Part shown: in pieces, positions 27,756 to 36,241 of the stretch
Numbering within the stretch: position 1 is the stretch's first letter
Layout: the number at the start of each line of letters is the position of its first letter
From: Methylocystis rosea
GTDB lineage: Bacteria; Pseudomonadota; Alphaproteobacteria; Rhizobiales; Beijerinckiaceae
Length of the DNA stretch: 64,000 bases
Assembly (NCBI RefSeq): GCF_003855495.1
Contig: NZ_CP034086.1
Span: forward strand, 1,426,001-1,490,000
Direction of reading: 5' to 3'
Position numbers and translations under genes: made by a program
The notes under the pieces: model-generated
What the model saw: only the letters and a program-made list of their open reading frames with translations
Told to the model about the DNA's origin: nothing
Databases searched by the model: none

Positions 27756-28646
27756 TCAAGCCGCCGGCGAAGGCTGCTTTTCCACCTCGCGCGAATAGTC
27801 TTCGATCAGCGCGCGCGAAAGCTCGCCCGGCGTGAAGCGATAGACGCCGATTTCCGAGACGGGCGTCACTTCGGCGCCGGTGCCGCAGATGAGGCACTCC
27901 GAAAATGACGCCAGCTCCTCAGGCATGATCCGGCGTTCGACGACTTCAACGCCGCGTCTTTTCGCAAGGTCAATCACCGTGCGCCTGGTGATGCCGTCGA
28001 GGAAACAATCGGCGATCGGCGTATGCAGCGCGCCGTCCTGAACAAAAAAGACGTTTGCGCCGGTGCATTCGGCGACTCGGCCGAGCCAATCGTACATCAG
28101 CGCGTCGGCAAAGCCGCGCCGCTCCGCGCGGTGCTTCGAAATGGTGCAAATCATATAAAGGCCAGCGGCCTTCGCCATCGAGGGCGCGGTCAGCGGATCG
28201 GGGCGTCGGTATTCGGCGATGTCGAGCTTGATGCCTTTCATCTTGGTCTCGACGTCAAACATGCTCGGCCAATCCCAAACGGCGATGGCGACGTTGATCG
28301 TCGAATTCTGCGCCGCGACCGCCATCATTTCGCTGCCGCGCCAAGCCACCGGACGCACATAGCAGTTCGAGAGGCCATTGGCCTTGACGGTCTCATGCTT
28401 AGCGGCGTCGATCTCTTCGACGCTGTAAGGAATCTCGAAATCGAGGATTCGAGCGGACGTCTGAAACCGCTCGGAATGTTCCCGCGATTTGAAGATCGTC
28501 CCGCCGTAGGCGCGCTCGCCTTCGAAGACGCAAGACGCGTAATGCAGCCCATGCGAGAGAACGTGAAGCTTCGCTTCGCGCCACGGAACGAGCGCACCAT
28601 TATACCAAATGAATCCGTCGCGCTGATCGAAGGGCGGAAGCGACAT
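27756..28646 (-). CDS. ilvE: Branched-chain amino acid aminotransferase
   Basis: 296-residue class IV PLP aminotransferase. Motifs: FIWYNGALVPWREAKLHVLS, the PLP region HYASCVFEGERAYGG, YVRPVAWRGSEMM, ADALMYDWLGRVAECTGANV and CLICGTGAEVTPV. It interconverts Leu, Ile and Val with their 2-oxo acids. Divergent from the MarR-family gene with a palindromic operator between them, as found in related genomes. An in-frame start at 28715 is possible but would overlap the promoter. Confidence 0.94.
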   Translation of the reverse strand: MSLPPFDQRDGFIWYNGALVPWREAKLHVLSHGLHYASCVFEGERAYGGTIFKSREHSERFQTSARILDFEIPYSVEEIDAAKHETVKANGLSNCYVRPVAWRGSEMMAVAAQNSTINVAIAVWDWPSMFDVETKMKGIKLDIAEYRRPDPLTAPSMAKAAGLYMICTISKHRAERRGFADALMYDWLGRVAECTGANVFFVQDGALHTPIADCFLDGITRRTVIDLAKRRGVEVVERRIMPEELASFSECLICGTGAEVTPVSEIGVYRFTPGELSRALIEDYSREVEKQPSPAA

Positions 28647-28723
28647 GGCGAACTCCGGGAAGACGCGATCGAGAGGCCAAACAAGGCGCTGCGACGCTTG
28701 GTCAGCACTAGCCATCGGTCAGA

Positions 28724-28748
28724 TTTATGTCAATATAGTTGACGTAAA
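28724..28748. promoter_or_regulatory. Palindromic operator between ilvE and the MarR gene
   Basis: A 25-base near-perfect palindrome, TTTATGTCAA-TATAG-TTGACGTAAA, lies 34 bases before the MarR GTG and 78 bases before the ilvE ATG. Size and position fit a MarR-family operator controlling both divergent promoters, with autoregulation. Confidence 0.65.
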
Positions 28749-28781
28749 TAGCTCGCGCCAAAACGTCAGGCAATAACTAGC

Positions 28782-29345
28782 GTGGATGAACTCGTAGCGA
28801 GAAAAATCCCCGAGCCGCCCAGCGTCGCCGCCTGGCCGAATACGGCCGCAGAAGCGGCCGCCGCCGCGGGCGATGGCGACGCTCTCGAGCTCGTGGAATT
28901 ATTTTTTTTCGCCTATCGTGATTTCGTGGGGGATGCCGACCGGCTGCTCGAAAACTATGGGTTCGGACGGGCGCATCACCGTGTGCTCCATTTCGTCAAC
29001 CGTCGCCCTGGCCTCACCATCGCCGCGCTGCTGGACATTTTGAAAATCACCAAGCAGAGCCTCAACCGCGTGCTGAAACAACTTCTTGAGGCGGGCTTCG
29101 TCGAGGCGCGCGCCGGCGTCGTCGACCGCCGCCAGCGCCTGCTCTATCCGACCCCCAAGGGCGCGACGCTCGCGCGCGATCTCGCGGCGCTGCAATCGGC
29201 GCGTTTCCTGAAAGTCATGGACGAGCTCCCGCCGGCGGCGCGCGGCGCCGCCTCAAAATTCCTGTTCGCGATGATCGACTCCGGCGAGCGCGAGCGCGTA
29301 CGAGCGCATCTTGCATGCGCGAAAACAGCCGGCGCCGCGACATGA
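28782..29345 (+). CDS. MarR-family regulator (PetP-like)
   Basis: 187 residues with a winged helix: FGRAHHRVLHFVNRRPGLTI, ALLDILKITKQSLNRVLKQL (recognition helix) and the wing VVDRRQRLLYPTPKG. Starts with GTG. Its stop overlaps the response-regulator ATG (ATGA). A MarR gene, OmpR-type regulator and kinase next to ilvE matches the petP/petR arrangement of Rhodobacter-related bacteria; the signal is not known from sequence. Confidence 0.88.
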   Translation: MDELVARKIPEPPSVAAWPNTAAEAAAAAGDGDALELVELFFFAYRDFVGDADRLLENYGFGRAHHRVLHFVNRRPGLTIAALLDILKITKQSLNRVLKQLLEAGFVEARAGVVDRRQRLLYPTPKGATLARDLAALQSARFLKVMDELPPAARGAASKFLFAMIDSGERERVRAHLACAKTAGAAT

Positions 29346-30082
29346 CGGTTTTTCCGCAACGCGCCGCGCCGCACGCGAAAGCGGCCCATATCCTCGTCGT
29401 TGACGACGATCAGCGCATTCGCACCTTGCTGTCGCGCTACCTGATGAAGGAGGGCTATTTCGTTAGCGCTGCAGCCGATACGAGGGAGGCGAGCGCCAGA
29501 ATGCGCGACATCGCCTTCGATCTCATTGTCCTGGATGTCATGATGCCTGGCGAAAGCGGCACGGCTTTCGCGGCGCGGCTGCGCAAGAGCGCTGAACCGC
29601 TGCGCTCCGCGCCCATTCTGATGCTGACGGCGCTTACCGAGACGGCGGACCGCGTCGAAGGGCTTGAAGCCGGCGTGGACGACTATCTCGCCAAGCCTTT
29701 CGATCCGAGGGAATTGTCGCTGCGCATCGCCAGCATCTTGCGCCGCGCGCGGCGCGCAGATTCCGCGGGACCAAAACGCTTTGGCGAATTCGTCTTCGAT
29801 TCGTCGCGAGGCGAATTGCTGCACGACGGCGCGCCGGTCCGCCTCACGACGCGCGAGCGGGATCTGTTGCGGGCGCTGGCCGAAAGCGACGGCGCGATTG
29901 TCTCCCGCCAAACTTTGGCGCAACGTGACCCCGCACGAAGCGCAAGCGAGCGCAGCGTCGATGTTGAGATCGCCCGATTGAGGCGAAAGATCGAGACCGA
30001 CCCGAATGCGCCGCGCTATCTTCAGACGGTGCGCGGACACGGGTATCGTCTGCTCGTCGACCCGCTACGCGCCAACGGCTGA
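29342..30082 (+). CDS. OmpR/PhoB-type response regulator (PetR-like)
   Basis: 246 residues. Receiver domain with the acidic pocket VVDDDQ, phosphoacceptor Asp65 in LIVLDVMMPGESG and Lys in DDYLAKPFDPREL. C-terminal winged helix includes LTTRERDLLRALAESDGAI, ERSVDVEIARLRRKIE and the final TVRGHGYRLLVD. Start at 29342, coupled to the MarR stop; the kinase follows 19 bases later. Confidence 0.93.
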   Translation: MTVFPQRAAPHAKAAHILVVDDDQRIRTLLSRYLMKEGYFVSAAADTREASARMRDIAFDLIVLDVMMPGESGTAFAARLRKSAEPLRSAPILMLTALTETADRVEGLEAGVDDYLAKPFDPRELSLRIASILRRARRADSAGPKRFGEFVFDSSRGELLHDGAPVRLTTRERDLLRALAESDGAIVSRQTLAQRDPARSASERSVDVEIARLRRKIETDPNAPRYLQTVRGHGYRLLVDPLRANG

Positions 30083-30101
30083 AAATGATAGAGTCGTCAC
30101 G

Positions 30102-31472
30102 ATGACAGTCGTCTTACCGGAAGTTCTCGCCGCGCCCCGCAATCTGTGGCGGCGCTTCGCCAACTGGCTGCATGACCGCATGCCGAAGGGGCTTTACGCC
30201 CGCGCGCTGCTGATCGTGATCTTGCCGGTCGTGCTCCTCCAGTCCGCGGTCGCCTATGTCTTCATGGAGCGGCATTGGGAGGTCGTAACCTACCGTCTTT
30301 CCGCGGGGGTGGCCCGGCAAGTGGCGGCGCTGGTCGATATCTACCAGACGTTCCCGGACGACCCGGATCACTCGCAACTGCGCCGCATCGCCGCCTTCGA
30401 TCTCAATATGGAGATTGCGGTTCTCCCCAAGCAGGATCTGCCTGGGCCGGCGCCAAAGTCGTCTTTGTTCTCGCTGCTGGACAAGGCGCTCACGAAGGAG
30501 CTCACGCGCAAACTTAAGGAGCCCTTCTGGATCAACACCGCGCTTCCCGGCAGCCTGATCGAAATCCGCGTCGCGCTCAACGACGCGACGCTGAGAATGC
30601 TCGCCACGCGCACGCACGCCTACGCCTCGAACTCTTATATTTTCTTCATGTGGATGGCGATCGCCTCAGTCATCATCCTCGCCATCGCCACGTCCTTCTT
30701 GCGCAATCAGATCAGGCCGATCCTGCGGCTGGCCCGCGCCGCCGAGGAGTTCGGCAAAGGCCGCAATGTCGTATTCAGTCCGCGCGGCGCACGCGAGGTG
30801 CGTCAGGCGGGAGCCGCCTTTCTCGACATGAAACGCCGTTTCGAACGCGCGATCGAGCAACGCACTACGATGCTCAATGGCGTTTCGCACGATCTGCGAA
30901 CCATCATCACGCGTTTCAAGCTTTCGCTGGCGCTGATGCGCGACTCGCATGAAGCCGCCGAAATGCGCAAGGATGTCGACGAGATGGAGCGCATGGTCGA
31001 GGCCTATCTCGCCTTTGCGCGCGGCGACGGCGACGAAAAATCCTCCCCCACCGATCTTGCGGCCATCCTCGACGAACTGAGGGCGGACACTGTGAAGCGC
31101 GGTCTCGCGGCGTCCGTGAAGATTGAGGGCGATCCAAACATTGTCGCGCGGCCGGCGGCGATCAAGCGGCTGCTCGCCAACCTCGTCGGCAATGCGCAGC
31201 GCTACGGCAAGCGGATCGAACTCTCAGCGATCAATGACGGCGCGATGATGACCGTGCATATTGATGACGACGGTCCCGGCATTCCCGTCGAGCGTCGCGA
31301 AGACGCTTTCCGGCCGTTCTACCGGCTCGACGAATCCCGCAACCAGAACGACGGAAACTCAGGGCTGGGGCTCGCCATCGCACGTGACATCGCGCGCGGC
31401 CATGGCGGGGACATTACGCTCGACCGCAGCCCGCTCGGCGGCTTGCGGGCGACCGCCAGTCTCCCGCTTTAG
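30102..31472 (+). CDS. Membrane sensor histidine kinase, partner of the PetR-like regulator
   Basis: 456 residues with two transmembrane helices (about 33-53 and 183-203) flanking a periplasmic domain of about 130 residues, then HAMP, H-box and ATPase. His263 is in NGVSHDLRTIITRF, where Ile replaces the usual Pro after the Thr. N-box NLVGNAQRYG, G1 DDDGPGIP and G2 GNSGLGLAIA are intact. Resembles EnvZ in layout; the ligand is unknown. Confidence 0.92.
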   Translation: MTVVLPEVLAAPRNLWRRFANWLHDRMPKGLYARALLIVILPVVLLQSAVAYVFMERHWEVVTYRLSAGVARQVAALVDIYQTFPDDPDHSQLRRIAAFDLNMEIAVLPKQDLPGPAPKSSLFSLLDKALTKELTRKLKEPFWINTALPGSLIEIRVALNDATLRMLATRTHAYASNSYIFFMWMAIASVIILAIATSFLRNQIRPILRLARAAEEFGKGRNVVFSPRGAREVRQAGAAFLDMKRRFERAIEQRTTMLNGVSHDLRTIITRFKLSLALMRDSHEAAEMRKDVDEMERMVEAYLAFARGDGDEKSSPTDLAAILDELRADTVKRGLAASVKIEGDPNIVARPAAIKRLLANLVGNAQRYGKRIELSAINDGAMMTVHIDDDGPGIPVERREDAFRPFYRLDESRNQNDGNSGLGLAIARDIARGHGGDITLDRSPLGGLRATASLPL

Positions 31473-31501
31473 AGCAAGGAATCGCTCAAAACCAAAACGG
31501 T

Positions 31502-31531
31502 GGAGCAGGTTCTCATCGAGGAACCTGCTCC
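31502..31531 (+). terminator. Hairpin after the kinase gene (repeat family copy 1)
   Basis: Perfect 11-bp arms GGAGCAGGTTC (31502-31512) and GAACCTGCTCC (31521-31531) with an eight-base loop, between the convergent kinase and TetR genes. No long U-tract, so termination is inferred from position. The same arms occur at 35767-35816. Confidence 0.6.
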
Positions 31532-31543
31532 GGGGGCCGCCGA

Positions 31544-32221
31544 TCACGCGCGCGCGTGGGGATAGCCGCTGTCGTCGTCGTGGTAATCGCGCCCACCACG
31601 TCGCGTCCGCCAGCCTAACAGGCTTTGCGCGAAGGAATAGAAGGGCCGCGTCAGTCTTGCGAAATCCTCCGCCCGATCGACGTAGCGCTCGCCGCGCGTG
31701 AGTTCGCGATCGAGCGTCGACAGGGCGTCGTGAATGTCGCCTGCGAACCAATCCTCGAGCACGCGGCCCCAGGCCAACGCCAACCCCTGCAGTTTGAGCG
31801 AGCCGACCGGGCCCTCGCTGTCGATGTCCGCCGCCTCCAGCATAAAGCGCATCGAGTTCACGGTTTCGCGGTTGAGCGCCGCGGCGGTGAGCGGATCGCG
31901 CGCCGCCCAGCGCCCGACGCTCGCCAGCGCCTCACGATGCGGTTCGAGCGAATCGAGCCGGCGGCGCAATATGTCGTAGAGCCGCTCGCGCGCGGGTTCG
32001 TGCGAGGCTTCCTTGGGCGCCGCGTCGAGAACCTCCCGGTCGATGCGCCGAGAGAACGCCCCCATGATCGCGCCCTTCGATGGAAAAAGTTCGCGTAGAT
32101 CGGCAAGCGAGATGCCGGCCTCATGGGCGATATCGGTGAGCGTCACGTCGCTGAACTCTCGCCGCGTGGCGAGCCGAAGCGTCGCATCGATCACTCGGTC
32201 GCGGGAGCCGCCGCTGGTCAT
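31544..32221 (-). CDS. TetR-family transcriptional regulator
   Basis: 225 residues. N-terminal helix-turn-helix VTLTDIAHEAGISLADLREL followed by FPSKGAIMGAFSRRID. The rest is a helical ligand domain (LKLQGLALAWGRVLEDWFAGD). The C-terminal tail GGRDYHDDDSGYPHARA is polar. The target is not evident; it may act on its own promoter at 32222-32298, which contains TTTTCTAGTCAGTATTCTA. Confidence 0.85.
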   Translation of the reverse strand: MTSGGSRDRVIDATLRLATRREFSDVTLTDIAHEAGISLADLRELFPSKGAIMGAFSRRIDREVLDAAPKEASHEPARERLYDILRRRLDSLEPHREALASVGRWAARDPLTAAALNRETVNSMRFMLEAADIDSEGPVGSLKLQGLALAWGRVLEDWFAGDIHDALSTLDRELTRGERYVDRAEDFARLTRPFYSFAQSLLGWRTRRGGRDYHDDDSGYPHARA

Positions 32222-32298
32222 GTCTGTCTCCAGGTCCGAAGGAATTTTCTAGTCAGTATTCTATTGTCGCCGGGCGGCGGGACAAGGCGCGCGCCGTC

Positions 32299-33114
32299 TC
32301 AACCGGAAAGTTCCCCTGCCCGGCGCTTCGCCGCAGCTACGGCGCGGCGCATCAGCGCGGCGAGGCCGTCCGGCGCTTCAAGAACCTCGAGCGCCGCCGC
32401 CGTCGTGCCGCCTGGCGACGTCACGCGCCGGCGCAATTCGTCAGGGCCTGTCTCAGGCTGTCGGCGCATCAGCTCGCCGGCGCCTTCGACCGTCGCGCGG
32501 GCGAGCCGCGCCGCGAGGGCGGCCGGCAGACCGGCTTCGGCGCCGGCGGCGGCGAGGCACTCGGCGAAATAGAAGACGTAAGCGGGACCCGAGCCGGAAA
32601 CCGCCGTCACGACGTCGATGAGCGCCTCGTCATCGACCCACTCAACGCCGCCGACGGCGCTCAGCAATGCGTCGGAGAGCGCGCGCTGAGCGGCGCTCGT
32701 CGATGCGCTGGCGTAAGCGCCGGTCACGCCGCGCCCGATCGCCGCCGGCGTATTTGGCATCGCGCGCACGACGGCTTGCGTCGGCAGGCGCGCGGCGACG
32801 TCCGCGGTGCGCTTGCCCGCGAGGATCGACACGACAACGACGCCGCGCGCCATGAAAGGGGCCGCCGCCGCGGCGCCCGACTCAAGCGCCTGCGGCTTAA
32901 CGGCGAGAACCACGGCGTCGCATGGAGCAGCGGCGCCGTTCAGCGCGTAGCCCTTCGCGGCGCACAGCTCCTGGAGCCGCTGCGACGGCTGCGGCTCCAG
33001 GACTGACACGGACAGCAGATCCTGCGCGGCCCAGCCTTCTAGTAGCGCCAGACCCATGTTTCCGGCGCCGATCAGAGCGACCGACTTTCCGCGCAGCCCG
33101 CCCGCGTCGGTCAC
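32299..33114 (-). CDS. proC: Pyrroline-5-carboxylate reductase
   Basis: 271 residues, last step of proline synthesis. Rossmann start VALIGAGNMGLALLEGW, VVLAVKPQ, VRAMPNTPAAIGRGVTG, TAVSGSGPAYVFYFAECLA and the terminal RRRVTSPGGTTAAALEVLE. It starts with GTG, and GTGA overlaps the YbjN gene stop. Confidence 0.95.
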   Translation of the reverse strand: MTDAGGLRGKSVALIGAGNMGLALLEGWAAQDLLSVSVLEPQPSQRLQELCAAKGYALNGAAAPCDAVVLAVKPQALESGAAAAAPFMARGVVVVSILAGKRTADVAARLPTQAVVRAMPNTPAAIGRGVTGAYASASTSAAQRALSDALLSAVGGVEWVDDEALIDVVTAVSGSGPAYVFYFAECLAAAGAEAGLPAALAARLARATVEGAGELMRRQPETGPDELRRRVTSPGGTTAAALEVLEAPDGLAALMRRAVAAAKRRAGELSG

Positions 33115-33614
33115 GCCTCGCCTTTCGTCTCGAAATTGGCGGTGGCGAGCGCTTCCTTGGCGTTCTTTCCGGCCCAGAGCACGAATTGAAAGGCTTGATA
33201 ATGCCGCTCACACGCCTGAAGCGCGTTGTCCAGCAAGGCCGCGCACTGCGTCGCCGAAGGCTGCGCCCCTCCCGTCAGGATGAGGCCATGTCGGTGCATC
33301 GCGACGCCCTCCTTCGGCCAGAAGTCGAAATGCCCGATCCACATCTGCTCGTTGATCGCATTGACGAGCGACATCAGTTCGCCGCGCCTGCGCTCGGGTG
33401 CCTTGAGGTCGAAAGCGCAACTGACGTGCAGCGTTTCGAGCTGCGGAAGCCAAGTAAAAGCGACGTGATATTCCGTCCAAGCTCCGGCGACGGAAATGGA
33501 AATCTCGTCTTCATCGTCTCGATCGAAGGACCAATCATTGGTGGCCGCCAGTTGCTCCACAACATCCACCGGATGTTCAGCGCGTTCCGTTTCTTTTTCC
33601 GTTGCGATCAGCAT
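33111..33614 (-). CDS. YbjN-domain protein
   Basis: 167 residues of the YbjN family (type III secretion chaperone-like fold): VVEQLAATNDWSFDRDDEDE, LETLHVSCAFDLKAPERRR, LMSLVNAINEQMWIGHFDFW and the YQAFQFVLW C-terminal helix. In alphaproteobacteria it precedes proC, as here, with a four-base overlap. Cytosolic; function unclear. Confidence 0.9.
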   Translation of the reverse strand: MLIATEKETERAEHPVDVVEQLAATNDWSFDRDDEDEISISVAGAWTEYHVAFTWLPQLETLHVSCAFDLKAPERRRGELMSLVNAINEQMWIGHFDFWPKEGVAMHRHGLILTGGAQPSATQCAALLDNALQACERHYQAFQFVLWAGKNAKEALATANFETKGEA

Positions 33615-33931
33615 GTGCCAACCTTTTTCTCAATGTCAGCATAACGCGGCGACTAAAAGACAGGCGACGATGCGTCGTGGAGCTTTGCGTGAGGGCGCCT
33701 CCTTTTCAAGCGATTGATTCAAAGTCGAATCATCTCTTGCGATCACTATACTCCACACAGGAACTATGACGCCAAAAAAGGATCGTCAGACCGTGTTCGA
33801 GGCGGAGACTGCGGGATTCGCGTGTCTGCGTCCATGGCGCAGCCGCTCTCGTCCACAGCCACGCGCGCTAAAAAAAAGCTCTGGATAAAGGACGAAATCG
33901 CCGAGGAGACGCGAACGCCTGCGGAGAAAAA
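33615..33931. other. Intergenic region upstream of the YbjN gene
   Basis: About 320 bases with no convincing gene. A plus-strand open frame (33714-33995) runs through the terminator hairpin below and has no ribosome site. The AT-rich part around 33715-33775 (TTGATTCAAAGTCGAATC, then CTATACTCC) is a possible promoter for the YbjN-proC operon. Confidence 0.5.
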
Positions 33932-33963
33932 AAGCCTCGTCCGCACGTTCGCGGGCGAGGCTT
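33932..33963 (-). terminator. Bidirectional rho-independent terminator
   Basis: 13-bp stem AAGCCTCGTCCGC / GCGGGCGAGGCTT (one G-U pair), loop ACGTTC, with a T9+ run on the plus strand at about 33969-33978 and an A7 run at 33926-33932 that reads as a U-tract on the minus strand. It ends the L,D-transpeptidase transcript just after its stop. Confidence 0.9.
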
Positions 33964-33991
33964 GCGCTTTTTTTTTTCTGGGTCGCTTGGG

Positions 33992-34582
33992 CTAGCGCGT
34001 CATCATGACCGGCGATCCGACGTCGACGCGATCGTAAAGGTCGGAAACGTCCTCGTTCAACATTCGGATGCAGCCATAGGAGGCGGCCGTGCCGATTGAC
34101 GCGCGCATCCTCTGGGTCGTGCCGTGAATCGCCACTTCGCCGCTGCTGAGCGTCAAAGCGCGCACGCCCATCGGGTTACGCGGCGAACCGCCACGAATGA
34201 AATTCGGCAGTTCCGGGTGGTCGGCTTTCACCACCGCTGGCGGAACCCAGTCGGGATTGACATATTTTCCCTCGATGGACGTCGCGCCAGACCATTCCTT
34301 TCCACGCTTGGGAACGGCCACGGGATAGCTGATGGCGACTCCTGTATCGACGACATAGAACAGCCTTCGCTGGCTGGCGCTGATCACGACCGTGCCGGGA
34401 GCGACATGGGGAGAGAAAGAGACGATGTTGCGCGCGTTCGCATCCTGCGGAAGCGCGGCGACGCCAAGGCCGACAACTGTCGCCATCAAAACTGCCTGAA
34501 GCGTTCCGGTTGACGTTCCAGCTGACGTTCCGGTTGACTTGGCGGTGTGGGATCGACGCAAAAAAGCAAATAGATTACGCAT
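33992..34582 (-). CDS. L,D-transpeptidase (YkuD domain)
   Basis: 196 residues. N-terminal signal/anchor region, then a YkuD catalytic domain: GTVVISASQRRLFYVVD, IEGKYVNPDWVPP, GGSPRNPMGVRALTLSSG, and the catalytic HGTTQRMRAS followed by SYGCIRMLNEDV with the active cysteine. It cross-links or anchors proteins to peptidoglycan through meso-diaminopimelate. A threefold 12-bp repeat (34503-34538) encodes the Thr/Gly/Ser linker STGTSAGTSTGT after the start. Start at 34582 is preferred over 34651. Confidence 0.92.
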   Translation of the reverse strand: MRNLFAFLRRSHTAKSTGTSAGTSTGTLQAVLMATVVGLGVAALPQDANARNIVSFSPHVAPGTVVISASQRRLFYVVDTGVAISYPVAVPKRGKEWSGATSIEGKYVNPDWVPPAVVKADHPELPNFIRGGSPRNPMGVRALTLSSGEVAIHGTTQRMRASIGTAASYGCIRMLNEDVSDLYDRVDVGSPVMMTR

Positions 34583-34830
34583 GACGCTACACCCTACGTG
34601 TTGAAGCCTCGACAGCGACTTCTCGAATGGCGGCAGTCTAACTTTGGCCATGATCTTGTCGAAACGTTTCGCGTTTTCAGGTTATGGCTTAACGTTAAGA
34701 TAATTTGGGATGTTCTATCGTCGCGACCGCTTCGCTTCAGATCATCGCATCAAGATTGCGCCATCCTTTCGTCGAAATTCATGCGCATTGCGCACTTGCA
34801 GGGTAACTGGCGCGGGCGCGGTAGTAAGGC

Positions 34831-35700
34831 ATGAGCGAGACAGCCGGACCGCCGAAGATTTTTGATCGCGCGCTGCTGCTGCGGCGCTTGCGCCGCGCGA
34901 TGGCAAAAGGCGCGCCGGATTTCCTGATGACGCGCGCCGCCGATGATCTGCTCGATCGCCTGCTGACGGTGAAGCGCGAATTTCCGCGCGCGCTCGATCT
35001 CGGTTCGCCAAGCGGACATTTCGCGCAAGCCGTCGTCGCGAGCGGCCGTGCGCGGCCGTTGCGCGCAAGCGGCCATACCGGCGACGTCATCACTGACGAA
35101 GAAGCTCCGCCCTTCGCGCCGGGCTCATTTGATTTGATCGTCTCGGGCCTGTCGCTGCAGTGGGTCAACGATCTGCCGGGCGCGCTGGCGCAAGCGCGAC
35201 GCATGATTGCGCCGGACGGACTCTTCCTCGCCTGCCTCGCCGGCGGCGCCAGTCTTGTCGAGCTTCGCGCCGCCTTGGCGCAGGCCGAAGAAGAAATCAC
35301 CGGCGGCGCGAGTCCCCGCGTATCGCCTTTCGTCGACGTGCGCGACATGGGCGGACTGCTGCAGCGCGCCGGCTTCGCTCTGCCGGTCGCCGACGTCGAC
35401 AGCTTCACGCTGCGCTATGAGTCAGTCTTCGGGCTGATGAAGGATTTGCGCGCGATGGGCGCCGCCAACGTCCTTGTCAAACGGTCTCGCAAACCCCTGC
35501 GGCGCGATGTGGTTGCGCGCGCGGCGCAAATCTACGCCGAGCGCTTTTCGGACCCCGATGGACGCGTGCGCGCGAGCTTCGAAATCGTCTGGGCGTCGGG
35601 CTGGGCGCCGCATGAGAGCCAGCAAAAGCCGGCGAAGCCCGGCTCGGCCAGGATGAGTCTCGAAGACGCGATGAAATTCCCGCGCGAGAGCGACGCTTGA
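34831..35700 (+). CDS. SAM-dependent methyltransferase, BioC/NDUFAF5-like
   Basis: 289 residues. Starts with IFDRALLLRRLRRAMAKG as in the NDUFAF5 family, then a class I SAM-binding domain (RALDLGSPSGHFAQ, in which the usual GxGxG is altered to GSPSG), FDLIVSGLSLQWVNDLPGAL and a C-terminal RFSDPDGRVRASFEIVWASGW. NDUFAF5 helps complex I assembly by arginine hydroxylation; bacterial members are often annotated as malonyl-ACP methyltransferase. The exact substrate is uncertain. Confidence 0.85.
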   Translation: MSETAGPPKIFDRALLLRRLRRAMAKGAPDFLMTRAADDLLDRLLTVKREFPRALDLGSPSGHFAQAVVASGRARPLRASGHTGDVITDEEAPPFAPGSFDLIVSGLSLQWVNDLPGALAQARRMIAPDGLFLACLAGGASLVELRAALAQAEEEITGGASPRVSPFVDVRDMGGLLQRAGFALPVADVDSFTLRYESVFGLMKDLRAMGAANVLVKRSRKPLRRDVVARAAQIYAERFSDPDGRVRASFEIVWASGWAPHESQQKPAKPGSARMSLEDAMKFPRESDA

Positions 35701-35715
35701 ACTCGAGCGCTTCCC

Positions 35716-35816
35716 GATCACATGGAATCATGTGATCGATAAGGAAACGCTCAACATCAAAATGGTGGAGCAGGTTCTCATCGAAAAAGTCTGTAAACTT
35801 TTTCGGAACCTGCTCT
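35716..35816. repeat. Dispersed hairpin element, copy 2
   Basis: Two hairpins in tandem: 10-bp arms 35715-35724/35729-35738 (CGATCACATG / CATGTGATCG, loop GAAT), then the same GAGCAGGTTC/GAACCTGCTC arms as at 31502, here enclosing an inner CGAAAAAGT/ACTTTTTCG stem. The shared stretch GGTGGAGCAGGTTCTCATCGA is present in both copies. The second hairpin overlaps the last codon of the chagasin gene and may terminate both convergent transcripts. Confidence 0.75.
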
Positions 35817-36171
35817 AAGGCGCGACCTCCACCTCGACGCTGCGGGTTTTAACGGGCGCAGGCTCCCAAGGGCGCTGATAGGCGAAGACGATTTCGGCAT
35901 GTCCGGGTTTGAGCGCGCGGATTTTCCAATGGCGCACGCTGGGGCTGCCGACCATGCGTCGCCGACCGCCGCTGCGGCCGCCCTCCGATATCGACAGAAT
36001 ATCGAGATCACGGCTCGCGGGATCGATGCGCCAGGAATAGCCGGTCGTCATATTCTCCTGCAGCGAAAAGATCGCGCTGCCGCCCGGCGCGAGCCTGATG
36101 ACGTCGCCGGCTTGCGCGGAAAATGCGACGAAAACACTGAGCAGCAACAGGCGCGACAGCAGACGCTTCAT
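35815..36171 (-). CDS. Chagasin/I42-family cysteine peptidase inhibitor
   Basis: 118 residues with a signal peptide (LLSRLLLLSVFVAFSAQA). The three inhibitor loops are recognisable: ENMTTGYSW (for NPTTGY), the middle SPSVRHWKIRALKPG (in place of a GxGG loop) and YQRPWEP (RPWxP). It would block papain-like proteases in the periplasm or outside the cell. Confidence 0.88.
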   Translation of the reverse strand: MKRLLSRLLLLSVFVAFSAQAGDVIRLAPGGSAIFSLQENMTTGYSWRIDPASRDLDILSISEGGRSGGRRRMVGSPSVRHWKIRALKPGHAEIVFAYQRPWEPAPVKTRSVEVEVAP

Positions 36172-36241
36172 GAGTTTCCTTTTGCCGCGTTGGCGAACCG
36201 TCGTGATGCTGCGGGCGCCGTCCGCTTCCAAGTCTCGCAAG

